Origin: an uncultured Lachnospiraceae bacterium | Lineage (GTDB): Bacteria; Bacillota; Clostridia; Lachnospirales; Lachnospiraceae | Length of the DNA: 58,866 nt | Assembly (NCBI GenBank): GCA_948470335.1 | Contig: CAOKOL010000027.1 | Location: 1-58,866 of the forward strand | Direction of reading: 5' to 3' | Shown here: positions 24,831 to 34,189 of the stretch, piece after piece | Position numbering within the stretch: the stretch's first letter is position 1 | How the letters are laid out: the number at the start of each line of letters is the position of its first letter | Position numbers and translations under genes: made by a program | Notes under the pieces: model-generated | Seen by the model: the letters and a program-made list of their open reading frames with translations, nothing else | Database searches by the model: none | What the model was told of the DNA's origin: nothing

Positions 24831-26612
24831 ATGCTGACTGTAGATGTGATTATTCCCACCTATCGGCCGGATGGGAAATGGAACCGCCAGATTGCAGGGC
24901 TGCTGCGGCAGACGTATCCGCCCTGCCGGGTTCTGATCGTGAAGACGGGAGAACCTTTGGAACGGCAGGAGGATATCAGAGCCCGGTTTGCCCGGCAGGG
25001 GATACCGGCAGAGTTTATGTCTGTTACACCGGAGGAATTTGACCATGGCGGTACGCGTCATATGGCCGCCGAGCGGTGTGACGGTGACCTGCTTTTGTTT
25101 ATGACCGACGACGCGGTGCCGGCGGATTGTTATTTAATTGAAAATCTGGCAAAGGCCTTTTCACAGGAATCTGTGGCGGCGGCTTACGCCAGACAATTGC
25201 CGGATCAGACGTGCCGGGTAATCGAGCGGTATACCCGTTCCTTTAATTATCCCGAAGAAAGCCGGGTGAAAACGGCGGCGGATCTGGAAGAACTGGGTAT
25301 TAAAACGTTTTTCTGTTCCAATGTGTGCGCCATGTACCGGCGGTCCGTATATGAAGAACTGGGCGGGTTTCCGGGAAATACGATTTTTAATGAGGATATG
25401 ATTTTTGCGGGCCGTCTGATTCAGGCGGGCTATGCCATTGCCTATGAGGCGAAAGCGAAAGTGATCCATTCCCATCATTATAACTGTACGCAGCAGTTTT
25501 CCAGAAATTTTGATCTGGCAGTGTCCCAGAAACAGAATCCCCAGGTGTTCGGGATGGCGAAATCGGAGCAGGAGGGGATTAGGCTTGTCAGGCAGACTGC
25601 CGGGTATCTGATAAAGAACGGACGGTTTGACCAGCTTCCGGCGCTGATAGTTGGGAGCGGAGCGAAATTTCTGGGGTACCGGCTGGGGAAGTGCTATGAC
25701 AGGCTGCCCGAACCGCTGGTGCGGAAAATAAGCATGAATAAACGGTATTGGGAAAAACAGCAGGCTGTCAGAGGGCATGGGGAAGATGTTCTGGTCAGCG
25801 TCTGCATTCCGGCTTATAACAGCGGCGCATATATTGAGAAAACGATGGAATCGGTGCTGAACCAGACCCATAAAAATCTGGAACTGGTGGTGGTGGATGA
25901 CCATTCCGCCGACGATACGGTGAAGATTGTGGAGGGGATGGCGGCAAAGGACAGCCGGGTTCGTCTGGAAATCAACCCCAGAAATCTGGGGCTTTCGGGA
26001 AACTGGAACGCCTGTATCCGCCATGCAAAAGGACAATATGTCAAGCTGCTCTGCGCGGATGATCTTTTATATCCCGACAGCATCGAAAAAGAACTGGCGC
26101 CTTTTCTGGTTTATCCGGATGTCCATCTGGTTATGAGCGATACCCGGCTGATTGACGCGGAGGGCCGGAAAGCCGGCGCGTTTTACCGCTGGCCGAAAAA
26201 AGGGCTGACGGAGGGCCGGAAGCTGGCGCGCCGCTCACTGCTGTTCAATAACTTTTTCGGCGCGCCCTGCAACAACCTGTTTCCCAGGGCCTCGGCACTG
26301 AAAGCGGGCGGCTTTGACCGGCGTTTTTCTTATATTCCGGATTTTGATTTCTGGGTGCGGATGGCCTGTCTGGGGCAGGTATATATCATTCATGAGTGCT
26401 TAAACGCGTTCCGGATCCGCAGAGATTCCAACACCGGCGAAGTGATGGGAGAGGGCGGCAGAGGACAGGATTATGTGAAAGAGCATGTTTGGCTGGTAAA
26501 AAAGCATGGCCGGAAGCTGGGGCTGTCAAAAGCGGCCTGCCGGTTCAGTGTCTGGTGGCGGAAAAGCCGCAGCCGGCTGATTCATATTTATCTGAAAATC
26601 GTTACGAAGTAA
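24831..26612 (+). CDS. Tandem-domain family 2 glycosyltransferase
   Basis: The 593-residue protein contains two GT2-type domains. The first (about 3-280) opens VDVIIPTYRPDGKW and has EFDHGGTRHMAAE, the pattern of rhamnosyltransferase-like enzymes, plus the DDAVP metal site. The second (about 320-590) opens VSVCIPAYNSGAYIEKTMES and has VVVDDHSADDT. Such double enzymes can add two different sugars in sequence. A basic C-terminus (RKSRSRLIHIYLKIV) fits membrane association. GAGAGGAAAC precedes the ATG. Confidence 0.9.
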   Translation: MLTVDVIIPTYRPDGKWNRQIAGLLRQTYPPCRVLIVKTGEPLERQEDIRARFARQGIPAEFMSVTPEEFDHGGTRHMAAERCDGDLLLFMTDDAVPADCYLIENLAKAFSQESVAAAYARQLPDQTCRVIERYTRSFNYPEESRVKTAADLEELGIKTFFCSNVCAMYRRSVYEELGGFPGNTIFNEDMIFAGRLIQAGYAIAYEAKAKVIHSHHYNCTQQFSRNFDLAVSQKQNPQVFGMAKSEQEGIRLVRQTAGYLIKNGRFDQLPALIVGSGAKFLGYRLGKCYDRLPEPLVRKISMNKRYWEKQQAVRGHGEDVLVSVCIPAYNSGAYIEKTMESVLNQTHKNLELVVVDDHSADDTVKIVEGMAAKDSRVRLEINPRNLGLSGNWNACIRHAKGQYVKLLCADDLLYPDSIEKELAPFLVYPDVHLVMSDTRLIDAEGRKAGAFYRWPKKGLTEGRKLARRSLLFNNFFGAPCNNLFPRASALKAGGFDRRFSYIPDFDFWVRMACLGQVYIIHECLNAFRIRRDSNTGEVMGEGGRGQDYVKEHVWLVKKHGRKLGLSKAACRFSVWWRKSRSRLIHIYLKIVTK

Positions 26613-26667
26613 ATGCTGCTTTTGTAATAAGCGCCTCTGTGTGAACCCATTGATAGAAGAGGACACG

Positions 26668-27351
26668 ATGAAGAAACTGATCATTATCCCCGCCTACAAT
26701 GAATATGATAATCTGCCGCAGACCCTTCGGGATGTGAGGGAGCATGCACCGGATTACGATTATGTGATTATCGACGACTGTTCCACGGACGAAACGTTTT
26801 CTCTGTGCCGGGAACAGGGGTTTTCCGTGATTCATCTTCCGGTGAATCTGGGGATCGGCGGCGCCGTGCAGACCGGTTTTATGTATGCCAGGGAGAAAGG
26901 GTATGATATCGCCGTGCAGATCGACGGCGACGGCCAGCACAATGCCCGCTATCTGAAAGAGATGGAACAGAAGATGGCGGAATGCGACGCGGATATGGTG
27001 ATCGGTTCCCGGTTTATCAAAAAGGAAGGCTTTCAGTCCAGCATGGCCAGGCAGATGGGAATCCGGTATTTTACCTGGCTGATCCGGGCGCTGACCGGCG
27101 TGCGGATCACGGACCCCACTTCGGGGATGCGGATGGTAAACCGGGAGATGATTAAGATGTTTGCCGCCGATTATCCGAAGGACTATCCGGAGCCGGAATG
27201 TGTGGTCAGAGCGCTGAAACAGTGGAAGCGGGTGACGGAGCTTCCGGTGATGATGAATGCCAGGCAGATGGGGGTATCTTCGATTTCTCCGGTAAATTCG
27301 GTCTATTATATGATTAAGGTAACGCTGGCCGTGATTCTGGCCTGGTTTTGA
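26668..27351 (+). CDS. Family 2 glycosyltransferase, polyprenyl-phosphate sugar synthase type
   Basis: The 227-residue single-domain enzyme has KLIIIPAYNEYDNLP, IDDCSTDET, the metal motif QIDGDGQHNARYL and FVINSRF-like MVIGSRFIKKEG. This is the layout of dolichol-phosphate mannose synthase-like enzymes. It would charge polyprenyl phosphate with a sugar for use by a GT-C enzyme outside the membrane. ATG 26668 follows GAAGAGGAC; an ATG nine codons earlier is less likely. The next genes, DUF2304 and a large membrane protein, are its usual companions. Confidence 0.88.
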   Translation: MKKLIIIPAYNEYDNLPQTLRDVREHAPDYDYVIIDDCSTDETFSLCREQGFSVIHLPVNLGIGGAVQTGFMYAREKGYDIAVQIDGDGQHNARYLKEMEQKMAECDADMVIGSRFIKKEGFQSSMARQMGIRYFTWLIRALTGVRITDPTSGMRMVNREMIKMFAADYPKDYPEPECVVRALKQWKRVTELPVMMNARQMGVSSISPVNSVYYMIKVTLAVILAWF

Positions 27352-27390
27352 TCCGGATTCGGAAAAAGGGACGCTGATAAGGGGGATGAT

Positions 27391-27768
27391 ATGAGCTTCA
27401 GGCTTCAAATGGTGATCTGCGGGGCGGTTCTGGTGATTTTCGCTCTGCTGGTGCGCATGATATGGAAAAAGAAAATTGATCTTCGCTATGCCCTGCCCTG
27501 GCTCTGTCTGTGCGTGGGCATGCTGGTTCTTGATTTCTTTCCGGGCATCACGTCCCGGCTGGCGGAACTGATGGGGATTTCCCTGCCGATCAATATGATG
27601 TTCTTTCTCGGATTCTGTTTTTGCCTGCTGATTATCTTCACGATCACCATGTCCCTGTCCCGTTTGGTCAGGAAGCAGAAGCAGCTGGCCCAGGAGCTGG
27701 CGCTGCTGCGCAGAGAGGTGGAGGAGATGAAAGAGGGATGCGGTAAAAAAGAGGAAAAGAGAGGATAA
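27391..27768 (+). CDS. DUF2304-family membrane protein
   Basis: The 125-residue protein has three transmembrane segments (about 4-22, 33-50, 68-90) and a charged coiled-coil-like tail (QKQLAQELALLRREVEEMKE). It matches the DUF2304 family, which regularly follows polyprenyl-phosphate glycosyltransferases and probably anchors or scaffolds them. GGGGG precedes the ATG by 5 bases. Confidence 0.85.
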   Translation: MSFRLQMVICGAVLVIFALLVRMIWKKKIDLRYALPWLCLCVGMLVLDFFPGITSRLAELMGISLPINMMFFLGFCFCLLIIFTITMSLSRLVRKQKQLAQELALLRREVEEMKEGCGKKEEKRG

Positions 27769-27915
27769 ATAACCAGGTCAGGGAGATACTGGTATTATCA
27801 TAAAAAGCAAATCTGCCCGGACAGCAAAGGGATGTCGCGGGGCAGTCCTTACGGGAAGCGGCCGCAGGATATTCTGAAAACGGCCCTACACCGTCTATGG
27901 TAAGGGGAATCATTT

Positions 27916-29919
27916 ATGGGAAACGTATTGTATCGGTTTCGCTGGCTGATCGGCGCCGGAGTGATTATGCTGGCGGTGGCGTTGGGGCTCAGCGGTTCAT
28001 CCATCGGGATGTGGGCGGAGTATCTGCCCGGCTGCAGGGATACCGGCCTGCTGGCGGGAACGCCCCGGTCGATCCGGGCGGACGAGTGGGCGGTCAGCAC
28101 TGTCTGCTCTTTTGCCCAGACTTATGACGGAAAATTTCAGTATTTTTCGGATATTCTGCGGGGGACGGACACGGATATGGTACTGGCCAGCAATGCGCCG
28201 GTGCTGGATGCGGTGGCCGTGACCCGTCTGTTCAGCATGGGGTATGTGTTATTCGGCATTAACGGCGGTCTAGCATTTTTCTGGGTGTCAAGGCTAACGG
28301 TACTGTTTCTGGTTACGTTTGAGTTTTTTATGCTGCTGACGGAAAAACAGAAGGGCTGGTCGCTGGCGGGAACCTTTCTGGTGACTTTTTCCGGCGCCGT
28401 TCAGTGGTGGTTCCATACCAGCGCCCTGCTGGAATGTATTGTGTACGGAGAGCTGGCCGTGCTGATCCTTCACCGCTATTTTCATGTGAAAGAGCTGTGG
28501 AAAAGAGTGCTCTATGCTGTCGGAATGGGACTTCTTGGCTTTGCCTATATGCTGGCCTTATATCCGGCCTGGCAGGTGCCGCTGGTCTATGTATTTCTGG
28601 CGGTGTTTGTCTGGAAACTGCTGGCACTGAAACAGGAGGGCGTGCTGAAACCAGGACTGAAAGACGGGGCCTGTGTGGTTCTCGCGGCAGCGGTGTGTGC
28701 CCTGGGGGCGCTGCATTTTTTCAGCCGTTCAGCCGGCGGGATTCAGGCGGTGAATAACACCGTCTATCCGGGCACCCGGTTTGTGTCCGGAGGCGGTCTG
28801 GGGCTGGAATTTTTCCAGTATGCCAATTCGGTTTTTTATCCGCTGGTTCAGGAGGGCATGGCTTACAATGTGTGTGAGCAGGCCATGTTTTTTGATTTTT
28901 TCCCGCTGGGGATTATGCTGGCGGTCCGGCGGCTGGCGGTAAACCGGAAGAACGGCAGGAAAGCGGACAGTCTGCTGATCGGCCTGCTGGCGGTAAATCT
29001 GTTTTTCTTTCTGTTCTGCGTCACGGGCTTTCCAGACTTTCTGGCCCGGTTTACCTTTTTGAGCAATTGTCCGACGACCCGTGTGCTGGTGATTTTCGGA
29101 TATGCCAATATTTTGATTCTGATCCGCAGTCTGGCCATGAGAGAGTGGGGGGAAGAAGAAACACCGCTAAGAAAGAAAGCAGGGAAAAAAAGTCCGGGGA
29201 AACAGCGTTTACAAAACAGCGTTTTGGGAATGACAGCACAGAGAAGAACTTTAAAAACGGCGGTAACGGCGGCTGTGGTTTTTGCGCTGTCTGTCGGCCT
29301 GCTGGCCTGTCTGTGCGAGAATGGGTATGTGACGGTCCGGATGGCCGGAATTGAGATGCTGGCTTTATTCTGTCTGGCATTTGTGATGCTTTTGGGGCGG
29401 GAAAAGGGATTTGCCCTGCTGTGCGGGGTGCTGGCCGTGTTTACGGGCCTGCTGGTGAATCCCATACAGAAAGGCGCTGATTTTATCTATGAGAGTCCGC
29501 TGGTTCAGGCAGTCGCAGAAGTGAATGAGGAAAAAGAGGGTGTCTGGATGACGGACTGCCTGTCCTACCCCATGAACAATGTTCCGCTGTTCGTGGGCGC
29601 TTCCACCATTAATTCCACCAGCTATTATCCGGATCTGGACCGCTGGCATCTTTTAAATCCCAGCGGCGATCAGGAGCTTTACTACAATCGTTTTGCCCAT
29701 ATCCGCATGGAACTGGTGGAAACCGGAATTTCCTGGTTTGAGCAGGGGGAGGCAGGCGACCGGCTGACCGTTTTTCTGGATATCAGGGATATCGGGAAAA
29801 TGGGTGTGGATTACGTGCTGTCAGTGAATGATCTGGAGATTTATAACAGAGAAGGGCTGCAGTTCACGTTGCTGAAACAGGTGGAGGAATACAGGATCTA
29901 TCAGGTGGAGGCCGGGTAG
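27916..29919 (+). CDS. Large polytopic membrane protein, probable GT-C-type glycosyltransferase
   Basis: The 667-residue protein has about 12 transmembrane segments. An early extracellular loop contains TPRSIRADEWAVSTVCSFAQ; its acidic RADEW could act as a catalytic aspartate, as in GT-C enzymes. A short soluble C-terminal region follows (about 530-667). It lacks a named motif I can assign with certainty. Its place after a DPM-like synthase and DUF2304 suggests that it uses the polyprenyl-phosphate sugar to modify the surface polymer. The ATG follows AAGGGGAA. A strong terminator lies 105 bases downstream. Confidence 0.75.
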   Translation: MGNVLYRFRWLIGAGVIMLAVALGLSGSSIGMWAEYLPGCRDTGLLAGTPRSIRADEWAVSTVCSFAQTYDGKFQYFSDILRGTDTDMVLASNAPVLDAVAVTRLFSMGYVLFGINGGLAFFWVSRLTVLFLVTFEFFMLLTEKQKGWSLAGTFLVTFSGAVQWWFHTSALLECIVYGELAVLILHRYFHVKELWKRVLYAVGMGLLGFAYMLALYPAWQVPLVYVFLAVFVWKLLALKQEGVLKPGLKDGACVVLAAAVCALGALHFFSRSAGGIQAVNNTVYPGTRFVSGGGLGLEFFQYANSVFYPLVQEGMAYNVCEQAMFFDFFPLGIMLAVRRLAVNRKNGRKADSLLIGLLAVNLFFFLFCVTGFPDFLARFTFLSNCPTTRVLVIFGYANILILIRSLAMREWGEEETPLRKKAGKKSPGKQRLQNSVLGMTAQRRTLKTAVTAAVVFALSVGLLACLCENGYVTVRMAGIEMLALFCLAFVMLLGREKGFALLCGVLAVFTGLLVNPIQKGADFIYESPLVQAVAEVNEEKEGVWMTDCLSYPMNNVPLFVGASTINSTSYYPDLDRWHLLNPSGDQELYYNRFAHIRMELVETGISWFEQGEAGDRLTVFLDIRDIGKMGVDYVLSVNDLEIYNREGLQFTLLKQVEEYRIYQVEAG

Positions 29920-30025
29920 GGCAGAAGCAGGACATGTATGTATCTGATCCGAAAATCCGACAGAATATTTAAGAATGCGACAATATGCATCACCGGTGGG
30001 TTTTGCCGGATAGTTCGTAATAAAA

Positions 30026-30068
30026 TACGCTGATTACATCGACAGGGATGTAATCAGCGTAGATTTTT
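30026..30068 (+). terminator. Terminator at the end of the glycan cluster
   Basis: A perfect 15-bp stem (30026-30040 with 30047-30061), six-base loop and a T run downstream. The convergent ECF gene ends at 30080, so it may work in both directions. Confidence 0.88.
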
Positions 30069-30079
30069 TTAGCGGTTCA

Positions 30080-30685
30080 TTATTTTCCCAGCACGCCGTA
30101 TACGGTCCTGGACACAACGCTGGCGATCAGGAAGCAGAGGACCGCTTCAATCAGCCCCTGTATTCCCACAAATGCCAGTACGAATGTAAACGGATTGCCC
30201 ACGCCCATTCCGGCGGCCATTCCCTGAATGTAGTCGGAATGGTAGAAAAACAGCACCAGAGAGCTCATAAACAGCAGCGTGTTTAACAGCGGGCAGGCCA
30301 GGCTGGCCCCATACCAGGAAATCTTCCGGGTTCTGATGCGGCCGTAGAGGAATGCAAACAGCAGTCCGGTCAGCCATCCTTCCAGAACACGGGGGACGAT
30401 GCAGGTGATAAAAGCCCCCACCGGACTGATCGACAGCAGCGCGGTGCCGAATACGGTGCTGAAGCACTGATAAAAGCTGGTGACACCGAAGGCCAGGCCG
30501 CAGATTGCGCCGCCTGTGGGTCCGAGAATCACGGCTCCCACGGCTACCGGAACAGTCAGCAGCGTGACGGACAGTCCGGGTGTGCGGATATAGCCTAACG
30601 GGGTGAAGGACATCAGAAAAACGATGGCGATCATCAGCGCAAGCTCCACCATGTATTTGGTGGAAAAGGTTTTGGCGGTAGTCAT
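30080..30685 (-). CDS. ECF transporter S component, vitamin unknown
   Basis: The 201-residue protein has about six transmembrane segments and the ECF S-component look (LALMIAIVFLMSFTPLGYIR, LTVPVAVGAVILGPTGGAIC, GLAFGVTSFYQCF). These proteins bind a vitamin and dock to a shared energising module, absent here. Folate, pantothenate and niacin types share this style, and I cannot choose between them. ATG 30685 is supported by AGAAGGAGAAA upstream; a longer frame to 30730 is not. A GC-rich structured leader precedes it. Confidence 0.82.
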   Translation of the reverse strand: MTTAKTFSTKYMVELALMIAIVFLMSFTPLGYIRTPGLSVTLLTVPVAVGAVILGPTGGAICGLAFGVTSFYQCFSTVFGTALLSISPVGAFITCIVPRVLEGWLTGLLFAFLYGRIRTRKISWYGASLACPLLNTLLFMSSLVLFFYHSDYIQGMAAGMGVGNPFTFVLAFVGIQGLIEAVLCFLIASVVSRTVYGVLGK

Positions 30686-30689
30686 AATG

Positions 30690-30960
30690 GTTTCTCCTTC
30701 TCGTCTGATAAAACGGCGCAGGCGCGGCACGGTTTATGTATATGCCCGGAGCCCGCGTCCCCTGCTTTTCAGACATTTTTTAGATTATGGGGATAAACAT
30801 ATAAAACGATGCATTTTTCCGATCCGCCGCCTGCCGGGCCGCCGTCCGCAGGGGCGGGGTTGGGAAATAATGCTCGTGTTTATCGTATCACAAGTTTCTT
30901 TCAGGTTCAATCGGTAATTTTATCTGTTTTGGTAAAGAAAAACCTTCCGAAGCCTTTTCG
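30690..30960 (-). promoter_or_regulatory. GC-rich structured leader of the ECF S component gene (candidate regulatory RNA)
   Basis: Upstream of the S-component gene the minus strand contains an extended GC-rich, hairpin-prone stretch. A long-range complement lies between CCCCTGC (in about 30845-30860) and GCAGGGG (about 30755-30770). Vitamin S-component genes are often controlled by riboswitches. I cannot match this to the TPP, THF or cobalamin consensus, so it is only a candidate. Confidence 0.3.
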
Positions 30961-31087
30961 ATTGGACAATTTACACTCTGTTAGCAAATAGTATGGTAAT
31001 CGTATGATTTCTTCCCCAAACTACGAAATTTCTACCTCAAAACAGATAGAAAATAAAAGAGAATCATTGGTTCAAACAGTAATACAA

Positions 31088-31131
31088 AATAAAGGCTTTC
31101 CAAAGAGTATTTTCTTCGAAAAGCCTTTATT
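31088..31131 (-). terminator. Terminator downstream of tRNA-Thr
   Basis: AATAAAGGCTTT (31088-31099) pairs with AAAGCCTTTATT (31120-31131). It lies 15 bases past the 3' end of the minus-strand tRNA and is followed by a T-rich stretch on that strand. Confidence 0.7.
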
Positions 31132-31146
31132 CTCGCCTTTTTCCAG

Positions 31147-31219
<73 letters not shown>

Positions 31220-31268
31220 TTACTGCTCTCACAGCCTGCGGTCTGTTACTGACCGCTTCCGAATATGT

Positions 31269-31297
31269 ATTCTACCATAGTGTCCTGCTTATGTCAA
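31269..31297 (-). promoter_or_regulatory. tRNA-Thr promoter
   Basis: On the minus strand, TTGACA (31292-31297), 17 bases and TAGAAT (31269-31274) give a near-consensus promoter about 45 bases before the tRNA. Confidence 0.82.
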
Positions 31298-31552
31298 CGG
31301 TTTTTTGAAAAAATTGAAGAAAAATTTAGAATAAAAGAGAAAGGGGGAAGGACTGCGGCATTTAAGAAAATCCAAAGAATTTTTAAGGATATCTATCAGA
31401 TATTTTGAGAAAGCCCATAAGAATCCTTACATATAATAAATGAGCCTGACCCATACAAGCGGCGCAGGCGCAGCGCCGGCAAAAGAAGCGGCACCGAGGG
31501 CATACTGCCTTGCGGCGGATTTTGCCGGATTTCAGAAACGAGGTGAAAATGT
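31298..31552. other. Intergenic region between tRNA-Thr and the exporter operon
   Basis: No gene is seen. A TATAAT at about 31432-31437 could be the -10 of the exporter operon, but no good -35 is at the right distance. The last 40 bases contain the AGGTG ribosome binding site of the ATPase gene. Confidence 0.4.
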
Positions 31553-32248
31553 GTGGAAAATGAAATACCTCTGATCAGCATCAGGGACATGTGCAAGGTT
31601 TATAATCCCGGTGAGAATGAAGTGTGGGCGCTGAACCATGTAAACCTGGAAATCGGGCGGGGAGAGCTGGTGGCGATTATCGGCCAGTCCGGGTCCGGAA
31701 AATCCACGCTGATGAATATGCTGGGCTGTCTGGACATACCCACCAGCGGCACATATTATCTGAACGGGGTGAATGTGGCCACGCTGACGGACAATCAGCT
31801 ATCGGATATCAGAAACCGGGAAATCGGCTTTATTTTTCAGGGATTTAATCTGATTCCGGGCCTGAACGCCATAGAGAATGTGGAGGTGCCCCTTTTTTAC
31901 CGGGGCGTCAGTAAAAAAGAGCAGAGAGAGCTGTCGGTGGCGGCGCTGACCCAGGTGGGGCTGGCGCACAGGCTTGAGCACCGGCCTTCTCAGATGTCCG
32001 GCGGCCAGCAGCAGCGTGTGGCCATAGCCAGAGCCATAGCGGCGGCGCCTCCGGTGATCCTGGCCGACGAGCCTACCGGAAATCTGGATACCGGCGCTAC
32101 GAAAGAAATTCTCCAGATTTTAAAGGACCTGAATGCCGGAGGAAGAACGGTGATTCTGATTACCCATGACAATGAAATTGCGGCCCAGGCAAAACGGGTG
32201 ATCCGAATCAGCGACGGAAAGGTAGAGTCGGACACAGGTCATTCGTAA
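31553..32248 (+). CDS. ABC transporter ATPase, MacB/LolD-like
   Basis: The 231-residue ATPase has Walker A GQSGSGKST, the Q-loop GFIFQGFNLIPGLNAIENV, signature MSGGQQQRVAIARA and Walker B VILADEPTGNLD. The family powers MacAB-like export of peptides, macrolides or lipoproteins by mechanotransmission. It starts at GTG 31553 with AGGTG 8 bases upstream. The adaptor and permease follow in the same operon. Confidence 0.93.
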   Translation: MENEIPLISIRDMCKVYNPGENEVWALNHVNLEIGRGELVAIIGQSGSGKSTLMNMLGCLDIPTSGTYYLNGVNVATLTDNQLSDIRNREIGFIFQGFNLIPGLNAIENVEVPLFYRGVSKKEQRELSVAALTQVGLAHRLEHRPSQMSGGQQQRVAIARAIAAAPPVILADEPTGNLDTGATKEILQILKDLNAGGRTVILITHDNEIAAQAKRVIRISDGKVESDTGHS

Positions 32249-32311
32249 CGGATGACAGGGGTTGGACATCATGGAGCGCAGCAGATTATTACATAACCAG
32301 GAGTGGAAGAC

Positions 32312-34177
32312 ATGAAGCAATTAAAGTTTTGGAAAAATCGGGGCCAGAGGGAATTGAAGGAGGGAAAACCGGAAGGGACGCATAAAAAGAAGTATAAAAA
32401 GCTGATTATTGTGTCCGTTCTGGTTCTGGCGGTTCTGACGGTGGCCGTGAAGGCCATGATGCCGAAAGAGGTGGTGCTGCCCCAGGTGGAGACCTATACG
32501 GTGGGCCGGGGCGATATCGCCGAGACACTGGATACCACCGGCGTGATGCAGACCGAGGAAGTGAAAACATATTTCTCGCCGGTGGGAGCGGTTGTGGAAA
32601 AATGTGACGTAAAACTGGGAGAATATGTAACGGCCGGTCAGAAACTGGCCTCTTTCCGGCTCTCTGACCTGGAGGAAGAATATCAGGAGGCACAGTTAAA
32701 TCTGGATTCCACCATGGCGTCTTATCGGGAGGCCATGGCCGAGGGCGGAAAAAATGCTTCCAAATATCAGACCAATGCCCAGAGCGCGGCCATTCTGCAG
32801 CGGCAGGTAGACCAGAAAGAAGCGGAGGTGGATGCCTTAAAGGCAAGTCTTGACAATATGTCCAAAGACGCCACGAAAAAATCCGCCGATGATACCAACT
32901 GGATGAATAACAGGCGGAATGAGCTGACTGACGAGAATACGAAAGTAGATAAAGAAAAGACGGAAAAAAGCCTGGATCTGCAGAGAAAACAGGATGAGCT
33001 GGCAAAGATTGAAGGACAGCTTGACGGTGCGGGCACGGCCTCCGGCAATCAGGCGGCCGGGGATGCGGCCGGTTTAAACGAGAGGAAAGCACAACTGGAA
33101 AAAGACATTGACAGGCTGAATGAACAGTTGTCTAAATTGAACATCCGTCAGATCGAGATTTCCGGAGAGCTGGCCACCCTGTCTGTCAATGAGGACGGGG
33201 ACAAAAAGGTGGCTCAGGCCGATCTGCAGAGCCGCTATGAAAAAGCTTCCTCGGAGCTGGCCGAACTGAAATCAGATCTGGCGGAAGCAGAAGGAAAGCG
33301 GGATTCCGCGGAAGCCGGCATTATGAGCGGGGAGACGAGAAACAAGCTGCTGATCAGCAACAACCTGTCCCAACTGTCCGCCATGACCGTAAAGGAACGG
33401 GTGGAGATGGCAAGAGGCGGAATTGTGGCGGAATTTTCCGGCATTATCACCGATGTAAAAGTGGCGGAGGGCAGTCTGGCAGCCGCCGGCACGGAAATGT
33501 TTACGGTTTCCAACGCCCAGAATGTAAACGTGGAGGTTTCCGTCAATAAAAATGATCTGGAAAAGGTAAAGGTGGGGCAGAAAGCCGTGATAACCTCCGT
33601 GGGCAATACCTATCAGGGAACGGTGGAGCGGATCAGCCACACCGCGACGATGAACAGCCAGAACGTGCCGGTGGTTTCCGCATTTATTCATATTGATAAT
33701 CCCGATGAGAATATTTATCTGGGGATGGAAGCGAAAGCGCTGATTTCTCTGGACAGCGCCGAGGACGTGCTGCTGATTCCCTCGGAGGCTTTAAATGAGG
33801 GCAAGGACGGTCCTTTCTGTTATGTGCTTGAAAATGGCATTGTGACAGTCCGGCTGATTACGCTGGGGCTTTCCACCGATGATTATATTGAAGTAACCGG
33901 AGGATTGAAGGAGGGCGACCAGGTGATTTCGATTTTGCCCCAGGGTCTGACGGAGGGCAGCCAGGCAGAGGCGGTCTTTGGTGATATGGCGGGAATGGAT
34001 GAAGGGCAGGCAGGAAAGCCGGAGGATGGAGCAGAGCCGGAGACCGGAGCAGAGCAGCCGGGCGGAGAGCCGGAGTCTGAGAGCGGGCGGCAGGAAGAAC
34101 AGTCAGAAGGGGCATCAGAGCCGGCGCAGGGCCCGTCGGAATCCGGGCAGCAGGAGACTTTACCGGAGGCGGAGTAG
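32312..34177 (+). CDS. MacA/HlyD-like periplasmic adaptor subunit
   Basis: The product is 621 residues with one N-terminal transmembrane anchor (about 28-50, KLIIVSVLVLAVLTVAVKAM). A biotinyl-lipoyl-like half motif and a long coiled-coil hairpin (about 110-360) come next, followed by beta-barrel domains (EFSGIITDVKVAEGSLAAAG, VGQKAVITSVGNTYQGTVER). The last 60 residues are a Glu/Gly/Pro/Gln/Ser-rich disordered tail. The coiled coil is longer than in classical MacA. ATG 32312 with GGAG 8 bases upstream is preferred to a GTG three codons earlier. Confidence 0.9.
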   Translation: MKQLKFWKNRGQRELKEGKPEGTHKKKYKKLIIVSVLVLAVLTVAVKAMMPKEVVLPQVETYTVGRGDIAETLDTTGVMQTEEVKTYFSPVGAVVEKCDVKLGEYVTAGQKLASFRLSDLEEEYQEAQLNLDSTMASYREAMAEGGKNASKYQTNAQSAAILQRQVDQKEAEVDALKASLDNMSKDATKKSADDTNWMNNRRNELTDENTKVDKEKTEKSLDLQRKQDELAKIEGQLDGAGTASGNQAAGDAAGLNERKAQLEKDIDRLNEQLSKLNIRQIEISGELATLSVNEDGDKKVAQADLQSRYEKASSELAELKSDLAEAEGKRDSAEAGIMSGETRNKLLISNNLSQLSAMTVKERVEMARGGIVAEFSGIITDVKVAEGSLAAAGTEMFTVSNAQNVNVEVSVNKNDLEKVKVGQKAVITSVGNTYQGTVERISHTATMNSQNVPVVSAFIHIDNPDENIYLGMEAKALISLDSAEDVLLIPSEALNEGKDGPFCYVLENGIVTVRLITLGLSTDDYIEVTGGLKEGDQVISILPQGLTEGSQAEAVFGDMAGMDEGQAGKPEDGAEPETGAEQPGGEPESESGRQEEQSEGASEPAQGPSESGQQETLPEAE

Positions 34178-34189
34178 GAAGGGGCATCT

